Made by a program: the position numbers and the translations under genes | The notes under the pieces: model-generated | What the model was told of the DNA's origin: nothing | Database searches by the model: none | What the model saw: only the letters and a program-made list of their open reading frames with translations | In this document: piece by piece, positions 13,700 through 20,021 of the stretch | How positions within the stretch are numbered: position 1 is the stretch's first letter | Layout of the letters: every line of letters begins with the position of its first letter | Origin: a virus | Length of the DNA: 35,005 nt | Reading direction: 5' to 3' (one strand) | Virus record (IMG/VR): IMGVR_UViG_3300032246_001599 | Coordinates: 1-35,005 of that record

Positions 13700-13947
13700 G
13701 CAAGCTCGACCCGACGCACGAAGTAATCAGCTGCCCGAAGTGCTCCCAGCGGGTGCAGCGACGCACCTGGGACGGGTGGACCGAGACCCACGACTGCCAA
13801 CCGCGTTGCCTCGATTGCGCCCACAAGCGTTACCAGCACTCCCCGGTATGCGGCGGCAACCCCGGCGACGAGGCGCCCTGCTATTGCCCGCGGTGGAACG
13901 GCCCGGCGTCGCCCCAATTGAGCTTCGACCTGGAGGCGGCACGATGA
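13696..13947 (+). CDS. Small protein with multiple Cys pairs, zinc-binding-like
   Basis: An 83-residue protein with three Cys clusters: CPKC (13-16), the DCQPRCLDCAHKRYQH segment (33-48) and CGG with CYC near 52-64. One or two zinc ions are likely. The motif HDC-x3-C-x2-C-x3-R-x-x-H followed by CxxN suggests two small ribbons. It shares the P3 operon with other zinc proteins, and its start and stop both overlap neighbours by four bases. Function unknown. Confidence 0.6.
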   Translation: MSKLDPTHEVISCPKCSQRVQRRTWDGWTETHDCQPRCLDCAHKRYQHSPVCGGNPGDEAPCYCPRWNGPASPQLSFDLEAAR

Positions 13948-14132
13948 GCGCCCCCAGCATCGAGGACCTCGCCGCCGACCATTTCAGCGCGGAGGAATGG
14001 CGCGCTATCGCAATCCTCAACTACCGCGCGTCGAGCGTGTACCGGGCCCGGTTGGCCGAGTGCACCGACAAGATGGCGGCGGCCCGTGACGAATTGAGGA
14101 GCTACCTCGCCGCCGTCACACCCTCCAAGTAG
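13944..14132 (+). CDS. Small helical protein (62 aa)
   Basis: A 62-residue helical protein starting at ATG 13944 (ATGA overlap). It is acidic at the N terminus and has a long helix (YRARLAECTDKMAAARDELRSYLAAV). Last gene of the P3 operon before the YqaJ leader. No recognised family. Confidence 0.55.
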   Translation: MSAPSIEDLAADHFSAEEWRAIAILNYRASSVYRARLAECTDKMAAARDELRSYLAAVTPSK

Positions 14133-14166
14133 ACCGAAACCAAACCAACACCGAGAGGAACACCGA

Positions 14167-15141
14167 ATGATCCCGACCTGTGAACACCTGAAATACCCGA
14201 CCGTGGTGGCCGATTCGAGCGGCCAGACGCGCGAGGAATGGCTGGCCCAGCGCCACGCCGGTATCGGTGGCAGCGACGCCGCCGCGATCCTCGGGTGCAG
14301 CCCGTGGACCAGCCGCTTCAGCCTGTGGCGCGACAAGACGAGCCCCGAGCCGGTGAGCACCCCCGAGACCCCAGCTATGGCTTTCGGGTCGAAGATGGAG
14401 CCGGTGATTAGGCAGGCGTTCGCCGACGCCACCGGGCTCACCGTCTACGAAGCGCCGTTGACCTACGCGCACCCGGAGCACCCTTGGATGCAGGCCAACC
14501 TCGACGGGCTCGTGGCTACCGGGTTCGAGGGCGTTGACGCGATCCTCGAGGTAAAGACCGCGCGCATTGCCGACGCATGGGCCGACGGGCCCCCGCCGTA
14601 CTACGTGAGCCAGGTGCAGCACTACCTCGCCGTGACCGGGCTCAAGCGCGCGTATGTCGCGTGCCTGTTCGGCGGCGTCGAGTTGAGGACGTACGAGCTC
14701 GAGCGCGACCAGCCCTACATCGACCGGCTTGTGAACGCGGAGGCGGCCTTCTGGCGTGAGGTGCAGGAAGGCACCGAACCGGCCGTGGACGGTTCAGAGT
14801 CGACCTATCAGACGCTCCGGCAGACGCCCGTAGACCCCGGCACCGTGGTCGACCTCGATAGCACGATGGCCGAGCTGGTGACCCGCCGGGCCGAGCTGAA
14901 AGCGCAGATCGGAGAGCTAGAGACAGAGCTCAAGGCGGCAGAGGGCGCCATTATGCGCGCCATGGGCGAGGCCGAGACCGGGCGGATCGACGGCGAGACC
15001 GTGATTACTTGGAAGGCGCAGAGCCGCACCGCCGTCGACACCAAGGCCCTCAAGGCCGCCCACCCCGATATCGTCGCGGAATTCGTGAAGGCGTCGACGT
15101 TCAGGGTGCTCCGTATCCGCGACAAGGCGGCCGACGCGTGA
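14167..15141 (+). CDS. YqaJ-type exonuclease (viral recombinase family)
   Basis: A 324-residue protein with its own ACCGAGAGGA ribosome binding site (14150-14159). Residues about 20-215 show the YqaJ/PD-(D/E)xK nuclease core: RHAGIGGSDAAAILGCSPW (29-47), FGSKMEP with Glu78, LDG with Asp113, EVK with Glu128 and Lys130, and VSQVQHYL with Gln149 and Gln151. This is the lambda-Exo-like 5'-to-3' exonuclease that makes single-stranded tails for an annealing protein, here ERF at 10099. Residues about 230-275 form a coiled-coil-like helix (MAELVTRRAELKAQIGELET), and the C terminus has a small beta-helix domain common to phage YqaJ proteins. Confidence 0.9.
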   Translation: MIPTCEHLKYPTVVADSSGQTREEWLAQRHAGIGGSDAAAILGCSPWTSRFSLWRDKTSPEPVSTPETPAMAFGSKMEPVIRQAFADATGLTVYEAPLTYAHPEHPWMQANLDGLVATGFEGVDAILEVKTARIADAWADGPPPYYVSQVQHYLAVTGLKRAYVACLFGGVELRTYELERDQPYIDRLVNAEAAFWREVQEGTEPAVDGSESTYQTLRQTPVDPGTVVDLDSTMAELVTRRAELKAQIGELETELKAAEGAIMRAMGEAETGRIDGETVITWKAQSRTAVDTKALKAAHPDIVAEFVKASTFRVLRIRDKAADA

Positions 15142-15776
15142 GGGAGCACGGCACGCGCGCGAAGTACGTGGCCGACCGGTGCCGGTGCCAGGCGTGCACC
15201 GCAGCTAACAGCGCGTACCAGCGGGAGCGCGCCCGCTACCTCACCCGCGTTGCCTACGGCATCGAGACCGCCCGGCCCACCCGAATCGACGCCACCGAGG
15301 CGCGCGAGCACCTTCGCTGGTTGTCGACCGTCGGAGTCGGCAAGCGCGAAGCGGCCAAGGCCGCCGGGTTGAGCCTAAGCGCCGTGCAGGAGATTCGGAG
15401 CGGCCGCCGTACCAAGTGCAACCCGTCGACCGCGTCGAAGATCCTCGCCGTAAGCCGGTTGGCCGCGGCCCCAGGCGCGCGCATCGACGCGGGCCCGACG
15501 TGGCGGCTCATTGAGGAGATGCTCCAGGCCGGATACACCCGCGAAAGCGTGGCAAGATTCCTCGGCAGCACAGCCAAGGCCCCGGCGTTGCAAATCAGCC
15601 GCGACAAGGTCACGGCCGCGATGGCCCGCCGGGTCGAGGAGCTACACCACCGGCTCCTGTTTCGCAGCATTGCAGAGAGGCAAACGGCGCTCGAAATGGA
15701 GAACGAACGCCAGCGCAACTACCGCCGCCGCCTGGCCGCCGGTGAAGTGAAGCGCCGCCCCAAGGTGCAGGCGTAA
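15138..15776 (+). CDS. Helix-turn-helix protein with N-terminal HGT/CxxC motif
   Basis: A 212-residue basic protein starting at GTG 15138 (GTGA overlap with the nuclease gene). Residues 3-32 carry HGTRAKYVADRCRCQACTAA, a short Cys-rich module also found in the protein at 16662. Residues about 65-100 look like a helix-turn-helix (GVGKREAAKAAGLSLSAVQEIRSG), and about 120-135 like a second helical repeat (YTRESVARFLGS). The C terminus is a charged helix (MARRVEELHHRLLFRSIAERQTALEMENERQ). DNA binding is likely; a role as an early or late transcription regulator is inferred. Such proteins are common in actinobacteriophages. Confidence 0.65.
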   Translation: MREHGTRAKYVADRCRCQACTAANSAYQRERARYLTRVAYGIETARPTRIDATEAREHLRWLSTVGVGKREAAKAAGLSLSAVQEIRSGRRTKCNPSTASKILAVSRLAAAPGARIDAGPTWRLIEEMLQAGYTRESVARFLGSTAKAPALQISRDKVTAAMARRVEELHHRLLFRSIAERQTALEMENERQRNYRRRLAAGEVKRRPKVQA

Positions 15777-15845
15777 TTGGTGGAGACCTACGACCAAACA
15801 CAAGCAGCCCGGCTCATCATTGAGCGGGCACCGAGAGGAGAGAGC

Positions 15846-16196
15846 ATGAGCCCACACAACTACGACCGGCCGCCCCCGGCCGCCCGCGTCGACGGCATCG
15901 CCGTCACGTTCAGCTGGGAGGACGCCGGGCGCATGGCGACGAAGTCCTGCGACCCGGACTGCCGCGCCATCGAGTGCAGCGTGGCGCGCACAATTGCCAC
16001 CGCCCTTGAGGAGCACGGCACCCCGCCCAGCCCGGCGAAGCCCGACGACGAGACCATGGTGGCCGTCAAGATCCCCCTCGCCGCAATGCGCGACGCGTTC
16101 GACCCAGCTAGCCCCAGCGACGAGCACTGGGGCGAAATGTCGATTATGAACGCCGCCGCGATGGCATACCGAGCAGCACTAGAGGAGGAGCGATGA
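15846..16196 (+). CDS. Hypothetical early protein with Cys cluster
   Basis: A 116-residue protein. ATG 15846 is chosen because ACCGAGAGGA (15830-15839) stands six bases upstream; the frame extends back to TTG 15777, but that start has no ribosome binding site. Residues 34-46 hold CDPDCRAIEC, a possible metal-binding cluster. The C-terminal half contains SPSDEHWGEMSIMNAAAMAYRAALEEER, which ends in the ribosome binding site of the next gene. No known family. Confidence 0.55.
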   Translation: MSPHNYDRPPPAARVDGIAVTFSWEDAGRMATKSCDPDCRAIECSVARTIATALEEHGTPPSPAKPDDETMVAVKIPLAAMRDAFDPASPSDEHWGEMSIMNAAAMAYRAALEEER

Positions 16197-16336
16197 GGCG
16201 GCGACTCACCCAACAGACCGCGCCGGACCATTGGAACGCAAACGGCGCGGCCCATCATCCTCGCCGGTGCCTACTTTGCAATATCAGCCGAATCGGACAG
16301 AAACTAGGAATCATCGGGCCAGAGGAGGAGCGATGA
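16193..16336 (+). CDS. Hypothetical microprotein (47 aa)
   Basis: A 47-residue frame from ATG 16193 to TGA 16334-16336. It overlaps both neighbours by four bases (ATGA), and both its start and the next start are preceded by AGAGGAGGAGCG, so the translational arrangement supports a real gene. The protein is basic and contains CLLC (residues 26-29), half of a zinc knuckle. The function is unknown. Confidence 0.5.
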   Translation: MRRRLTQQTAPDHWNANGAAHHPRRCLLCNISRIGQKLGIIGPEEER

Positions 16337-16665
16337 GCGAGACCACCGCCGACGCCGTGGCGCGGCTTATCGCCCAACACGCGACGCCCGACCCGGTTGC
16401 CGCGTGGCACGTAATCGACGCCTTTATGACGGAGCACTACGGGCCGCCCGACAAGCCGCAGCCCGCCGCGTTGCAGGCGCAGCTCGACAAGGTCTCGAAA
16501 GCCATGGGCGTAATCGCCCAGGCAATACGCGACACCGACGGCATTACGGTTACGTTGACCCGGTTGGAGGCGTCTACGCTCATCCACGGCGCGCGGCACC
16601 GTAGCCAAATGGTCGAATCGGATATCTTCAGCCGGGTTAGGGACGCGCTCGGGGAGGACGTATGA
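16333..16665 (+). CDS. Hypothetical helical early protein
   Basis: A 110-residue protein starting at ATG 16333 behind AGAGGAGGAG. It is helical and acidic, with segments TTADAVARLIAQHATPDPVAA, QLDKVSKAMGVIAQAIRDTDG and the C-terminal RVRDALGEDV. No cofactor or DNA-binding motif stands out. It lies in a run of tightly coupled small genes, so early expression is likely. Function unknown. Confidence 0.55.
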   Translation: MSETTADAVARLIAQHATPDPVAAWHVIDAFMTEHYGPPDKPQPAALQAQLDKVSKAMGVIAQAIRDTDGITVTLTRLEASTLIHGARHRSQMVESDIFSRVRDALGEDV

Positions 16666-16907
16666 GCGAAATAACCCACGGCACCAGCTACGGCTACGCC
16701 CAACACCGTCGAGCCGGTGAGCCCGCCTGCGAATCATGCACCAGGGCCCGCCGCGAGTACCAGCGGCGCTACCGCGAGACCGTCGAGGGCTACCAACGTA
16801 CGCGCGATGCCAACAAATCGAGCGAACGGCGCCGCGCCATGGCCCTAACCTGGGTGAAGGCCAACCGGCCCGACGTATGGGCCAAGATTGTCGAGGCCGT
16901 CGGATGA
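16662..16907 (+). CDS. Small basic protein with HGT/CxxC motif
   Basis: An 81-residue basic protein (ATGA overlap). The N terminus reads HGTSYGYAQHRRAGEPACESCTRA, followed by REYQRRYRE. The same order, H-G-T, a short basic stretch, C-x2-C, then A or R and Y-x-R, occurs at the start of the protein at 15138, so the two share a small zinc-binding-like module. The C-terminal half is a charged helix (ANKSSERRRAMALTWVKANRPDVWAKIVEAVG). Nucleic-acid binding is plausible. Confidence 0.6.
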   Translation: MSEITHGTSYGYAQHRRAGEPACESCTRARREYQRRYRETVEGYQRTRDANKSSERRRAMALTWVKANRPDVWAKIVEAVG

Positions 16908-17008
16908 GCACCCGCCGCCAGCCCAGCGCGACGGCTCAGCTAATCACCGTCGTCGTCTGCCTCGTCGCGTTGACGGTGCTAGCCGTTATGGGCCAGGTGC
17001 ACCGGTGA
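16904..17008 (+). CDS. Tiny single-pass membrane protein (34 aa)
   Basis: A 34-residue frame starting at ATG 16904 (ATGA overlap with the previous gene). A basic N terminus (STRRQPS) precedes one hydrophobic helix (about residues 11-30), and it ends in HR. Its stop overlaps the GTG of the next gene. Position within the coupled gene string supports expression; the function is unknown. Confidence 0.5.
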   Translation: MSTRRQPSATAQLITVVVCLVALTVLAVMGQVHR

Positions 17009-17190
17009 CGTGCAGGCAGGGCCCGCACTACCGCATCGCCGGGCAGGTATTCCACGAAGGCGACGCCGTGCTCGTAATCTGTAGAGAATGGAACGCCGAG
17101 CCCGCGCCCCGCGCCCGATGGCATGACCGCCGCCACCTATTGCGGCGTATTCGTCGCTGGCATCGCCGTCGGGCTCGTCGGATGGCGTAA
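17005..17190 (+). CDS. Hypothetical Arg-rich small protein (61 aa)
   Basis: A 61-residue frame from GTG 17005 (GTGA overlap) to TAA 17188-17190. The first 40 residues look like a small beta domain (GPHYRIAGQVFHEGDAVLVICREW). The last 25 are almost all Arg, His and Trp, and overlap 68 bases of the next gene in another frame. The codon pattern of the first part fits the other genes. Either the overlap is real and extreme for this phage, or the protein's end is a by-product of the downstream gene's codons. Confidence 0.45.
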   Translation: MTCRQGPHYRIAGQVFHEGDAVLVICREWNAEPAPRARWHDRRHLLRRIRRWHRRRARRMA

Positions 17191-17302
17191 GAGCGCAGCC
17201 GCCCGGCGCCGTTTCGCCGACCGCCGCCAGCTATACCGGCTCGACCGTGAGCTAGACCTCCGTTACGTGTTGAGCGTAATAGAGGAGGACCGGCACCCGT
17301 GA
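17123..17302 (+). CDS. Small membrane protein with basic tail (59 aa)
   Basis: A 59-residue frame from ATG 17123 to TGA 17300-17302. An N-terminal hydrophobic helix (about residues 3-20) is followed by a long basic amphipathic tail (RKSAAARRRFADRRQLYRLDRELDLRY). The stop overlaps the GTG of the next gene (GTGA) with GAGGAGG before it, which fits the coupling rule of the operon and supports the frame. It overlaps the end of the preceding frame by 68 bases. Function unknown. Confidence 0.5.
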   Translation: MTAATYCGVFVAGIAVGLVGWRKSAAARRRFADRRQLYRLDRELDLRYVLSVIEEDRHP

Positions 17303-17517
17303 CCGTGCACCAGGACCTCATAGCGGCCAGCACCCACAAGGGCGCCGACGGGCAATACCACGAGACCTACGTGGACCGCGTGCCGGTTGGAGACCCCGCG
17401 CACGGCATCGCGCCCGGTTATTGGTATGCCACCCATTGCACGACCTGCGGCACGATGAAGGGCTGGGGGCCCAAGATGGTCGAGGCCGTTACCGATATGC
17501 GCGACCATGGGCGCTAA
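17299..17517 (+). CDS. Small protein with C-terminal CxxC
   Basis: A 72-residue protein starting at GTG 17299, with GAGGAGG at 17282-17288. The core (ASTHKGADGQYHETYVDRVPVGD, GYWYATHCTTCGTMKGWG) has a H-x-C-T-T-C pair and several His residues that could bind a metal ion. It is joined by a one-base overlap (TAATG) to the next gene. No known family. Confidence 0.5.
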   Translation: MTVHQDLIAASTHKGADGQYHETYVDRVPVGDPAHGIAPGYWYATHCTTCGTMKGWGPKMVEAVTDMRDHGR

Positions 17518-17687
17518 TGGCGGGCTCGACGGGAACGTGGCTGGAGTTCCTACGGGCGGAGTTAGCCCCCGGCGACCGGTGGAGCGTGAAGGCCGACCGG
17601 CTCGAAGCGCTCTTAGCCCAGCTCGAGCAGGCCGACAAGATCACCCCGCCCAGGGTGAAGCTCGCAATGCAGCAGGCGCGGAAATAG
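17517..17687 (+). CDS. Small helical protein (56 aa)
   Basis: A 56-residue frame from ATG 17517 to TAG 17685-17687, its ATG sharing a base with the preceding TAA. It is helical and charged (TWLEFLRAELAPGDRWSVKADRLEALLAQLEQADKI) and ends with basic residues. No known family. The coupled start supports it as real. Confidence 0.5.
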   Translation: MAGSTGTWLEFLRAELAPGDRWSVKADRLEALLAQLEQADKITPPRVKLAMQQARK

Positions 17688-17713
17688 TCAGCATTACCGC
17701 GAAACGCCGCGAG

Positions 17714-17878
17714 ATGCGCGGGCCCGGTAATGGCGCCTTCTGCGGCCGGTGCGCGAAGGCGGTGCGGGACTACCTCGAGGAGCACCCCGAGCACCGTGGC
17801 GCCAGCGTCGAGCTATTGAGCGATCGGTGCAGGGTGACCACCGAGGCGGGCGAAGTATGCCCCACGGGCCACCGATAA
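17714..17878 (+). CDS. Small Cys-rich protein (54 aa)
   Basis: A 54-residue frame starting at ATG 17714, the first start codon in this frame after the preceding gene; it lacks a good ribosome binding site, so the start is uncertain. Potential zinc ligands are CGRC (residues 10-13), Cys39 and Cys49, with a helix between (VRDYLEEHPEHRGASVELL). It is the last gene of the early string before a 128-base leader. No known family. Confidence 0.45.
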   Translation: MRGPGNGAFCGRCAKAVRDYLEEHPEHRGASVELLSDRCRVTTEAGEVCPTGHR

Positions 17879-17896
17879 GGGCTAACCTACGCAGTA

Positions 17897-17977
17897 CGGC
17901 CTGTCTCCCTTGGCAGGCCGCACCGGCCTAGAAGCGGGCGGGGAAGGTATCTTCTCTCGGTTGCCCGAACCGCCCGC
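17897..17977 (+). promoter_or_regulatory. Leader with hairpins between early and packaging genes
   Basis: The 128-base gap holds a 7-bp hairpin (CGGCCTG 17897-17903 with CAGGCCG 17914-17920). A second stem pairs GCGGGCGG (17934-17941) with CCGCCCGC (17970-17977). A third, CGGTT/AACCG (17958-17962 and 17968-17972), cannot form together with the second. The ribosome-binding leader ATCGAGAGGA follows (17988-17997). This looks like a terminator and leader at a boundary of transcription units. Confidence 0.4.
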
Positions 17978-18006
17978 TCGGCCCGTAATCGAGAGGACCG
18001 AGAGCT

Positions 18007-18225
18007 ATGGGAAACGTGGAGCAGCTAGACCGGTTGGCCGAATTGCACGCCGAAATCCGGGTGGCATACCGCGCCCTCGCCGTCGCCGTCGCCGATGGCA
18101 CCGACCCCCAGCACCACGAAAGATACGTGGCGCGTTTATTGGCCGAAACCGAGAGCGCCCGGCGCAAGTATCAAACCCAAGGCACCGACCGCTGGGTGAG
18201 CGTGAACGGGCCCGCCGATGGCTGA
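18007..18225 (+). CDS. Small helical protein upstream of the methyltransferase
   Basis: A 72-residue protein behind ATCGAGAGGA (17988-17997). It is helical and acidic in its first two thirds (VEQLDRLAELHAEIRVAYRALAVAVADG, HHERYVARLLAETESARRKYQ). It overlaps the methyltransferase start by eight bases. It could be a structural or regulatory partner of that enzyme, but no family is recognised. Confidence 0.55.
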   Translation: MGNVEQLDRLAELHAEIRVAYRALAVAVADGTDPQHHERYVARLLAETESARRKYQTQGTDRWVSVNGPADG

Positions 18226-19537
18226 TCAGATCCACCCCGACCTCGAGGCGTTGGCCGTCGACATTGAGCTCCTAAGCCCGTTGCCCGGCAATCCGCGTAA
18301 GGGCGACGTGGAGGCGGTGAAGCGCAGCTACCAGACCTTCGGGCAGCGTAAACCAATCGTGGTGAGGCGCGAAGGCGCGGGCGGCATCGTCATTGCAGGC
18401 AACCACCAGCTCCAAGCGGCGAAGGCCCTCGGGTGGACCCGCATAGCCGCGCTGTTCACCGACGACGACGACCTAACCGCGAAGGCCTACGCGTTGGCCG
18501 ACAATAAGACCGCCGACCTCGGTACGTACGACGACGACCTAGTGGCGGAGCTCCTCGCCGAATTGACGGTGGACCCCGAGCTATTGGCCGCCACCGCCTA
18601 CAGCGAGCTCGAGGTGGCCGGGCTCCTCGGTGAGACCGTCGGCGCCCCCAAGAATGACCCCGACGAAACCCCAGCCGCTCCACGGGTTGCCCACAGCACG
18701 CCGACCGACGTATGGCTCCTGGGTGAGCACCGGCTCGTCGTCGGCGACAGCACCGACCCCGACACGATTGCCCTAGCCCTCGACGGCCGGTTGGCCGACA
18801 TTGTGTTTACGGACCCGCCCTACGGCGTGGAGTACGTCGGCAAGACGAAAGAGGAGCTAACTATCGAGAATGACGGCATGACCGCCGCGGCGTTCGAGGC
18901 GTTCCTCCTCGAGGCGTATGGCGCCATGATCCAGCACACGAAAGAGGGCGGCCCGATCTACGTATGCCACGCCATCATGGCGGCCCCGGCGTTTATGGGG
19001 CAGTTCGAGGCGGCCGGTTGGAGTTTGCGCCAAGTGCTCGTCTGGGTCAAAGATTGTTTCGCGTTGAGCCGCCAGGATTACAACTGGCAGCACGAACCGA
19101 TCCTCTACGGGTGGAAACCCGGCGCCGCGCACCCGTGGCACGGGCCCTTCAACGATTCCACGGTGCACGACTTTGAGCGCAGCGACCTAAACAGCCTCTC
19201 GAAGGGCGACCTAATGGAAATCATCGAGCAGGGCCGCCGGTGGTCCAACGTGATTAGGGAGGACCGGCCGAAGCGCAGCACCGAGCACCCGACGATGAAA
19301 CCCGTAAAGCTAGTGCAGCGGCTTCTAAAGAACAGCGCCACCACCGGCGACACCGTGCTCGACCCGTTCGGCGGCAGCGGGTCCACCCTGATTGCCGCCC
19401 ACGGGCTCGGCATGAAGGCCGCCCTCGTTGAGCTAGATCCAATCTACGCCGACGTAATCTGCAGGCGGTTTGAGGAGCACACCGGCGTTACGCCCATTGC
19501 CGAGGCCACGGGCCAGCCGCACTCGTTCGTCGGATAG
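18218..19537 (+). CDS. ParB-like domain fused to a beta-class DNA methyltransferase
   Basis: A 439-residue fusion. Residues about 12-125 form a ParB/Srx-like domain (LSPLPGNPRKGDVEAVKRSYQTFGQ, IVIAGNHQLQAAKALGW, ADNKTAD) as found in phage ParB-methylase proteins. From about 165 the enzyme domain begins: motif IV DPPY at 199-202 comes before motif I, FGGSGST at 384-390, with HPTMKP at 357-362. This order is that of beta-class amino-methyltransferases, which methylate adenine N6 or cytosine N4 using S-adenosylmethionine. It is just upstream of the terminase genes. Likely roles are protection from host restriction or marking DNA for packaging; the target site cannot be read from sequence. Confidence 0.9.
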   Translation: MADQIHPDLEALAVDIELLSPLPGNPRKGDVEAVKRSYQTFGQRKPIVVRREGAGGIVIAGNHQLQAAKALGWTRIAALFTDDDDLTAKAYALADNKTADLGTYDDDLVAELLAELTVDPELLAATAYSELEVAGLLGETVGAPKNDPDETPAAPRVAHSTPTDVWLLGEHRLVVGDSTDPDTIALALDGRLADIVFTDPPYGVEYVGKTKEELTIENDGMTAAAFEAFLLEAYGAMIQHTKEGGPIYVCHAIMAAPAFMGQFEAAGWSLRQVLVWVKDCFALSRQDYNWQHEPILYGWKPGAAHPWHGPFNDSTVHDFERSDLNSLSKGDLMEIIEQGRRWSNVIREDRPKRSTEHPTMKPVKLVQRLLKNSATTGDTVLDPFGGSGSTLIAAHGLGMKAALVELDPIYADVICRRFEEHTGVTPIAEATGQPHSFVG

Positions 19538-19547
19538 CGTTAGACCC

Positions 19548-20021
19548 ATGGCCCGTACACCCGACCCCGAGGTGATCGACCGCGAGCGAAAGGTGCTCGA
19601 AGCCCGCCTCCTCGGCATGAGCTTCGACCAGATTGCCGCCAGCCTTGGCTATGCCAGTAAGTCAGGCGCGCACCACGCCTACAAGCGCGCGCTCCAGCGA
19701 ACCATTCAGGAGCCCGCCGACGAGGTTCGACAGCAGGAGCTAGAGCGGCTCGACCGGCTATGGCGCGGCATCATCGACCCGGCCAGCCGCGGCGACGTTC
19801 AGGCGATCAACACCGCCCTACGCATCATGGAGCGCCGGGCCCGCTACCTCGGGCTTGACGCCCCGGTGAAGGCCCAGCACGAAGTAACCGTGTATGAGGG
19901 CGGTACGGAAATTGATAGGGAGGTAGAACGGCTTGCCAGGCTCCTCGACGAATCAGCCCAAACCGACAGCGGGCGCCATAGCGACGGCGTCGAGATTCCT
20001 GTGGGAGAGGAGCTGGGCTAG
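19548..20021 (+). CDS. terS: Terminase small subunit
   Basis: A 157-residue protein. ATG 19548 is used; there is no clear Shine-Dalgarno sequence, but TAGCGT (19534-19539) just upstream could be a -10 of a leaderless message. Residues 8-50 form a helix-turn-helix (DRERKVLEARLLGMSFDQIAASLGYASKSGAHHAYKRAL). A helical oligomerisation region follows (LERLDRLWRGIIDPASRGDVQAINTALRIMERRARYLGLDAP), the typical phage TerS pattern with a terminal L-G-L-D-A-P. The C-terminal 30 residues are polar. TerS recognises phage DNA and stimulates TerL. Its 3' end overlaps terL by 89 bases. Confidence 0.85.
   Translation: MARTPDPEVIDRERKVLEARLLGMSFDQIAASLGYASKSGAHHAYKRALQRTIQEPADEVRQQELERLDRLWRGIIDPASRGDVQAINTALRIMERRARYLGLDAPVKAQHEVTVYEGGTEIDREVERLARLLDESAQTDSGRHSDGVEIPVGEELG
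19917..19924 (+). promoter_or_regulatory. Strong internal ribosome binding site for terL
   Basis: AGGGAGGT lies inside terS, eight bases before TTG 19933, the only usable start upstream of the terL Walker A motif. It decides the start of that gene. Confidence 0.6.

Noticed and set aside
15777-15845. TTG/GTG start for the gene at 15846
   Set aside because: There is no ribosome binding site there, whereas ACCGAGAGGA precedes ATG 15846 at the usual distance.
17075-17086. TAATCTGTAGAG as a fifth early promoter core
   Set aside because: It resembles the -10/GTAGA core, but it lies inside a gene, lacks a -35 and lacks the conserved leader.
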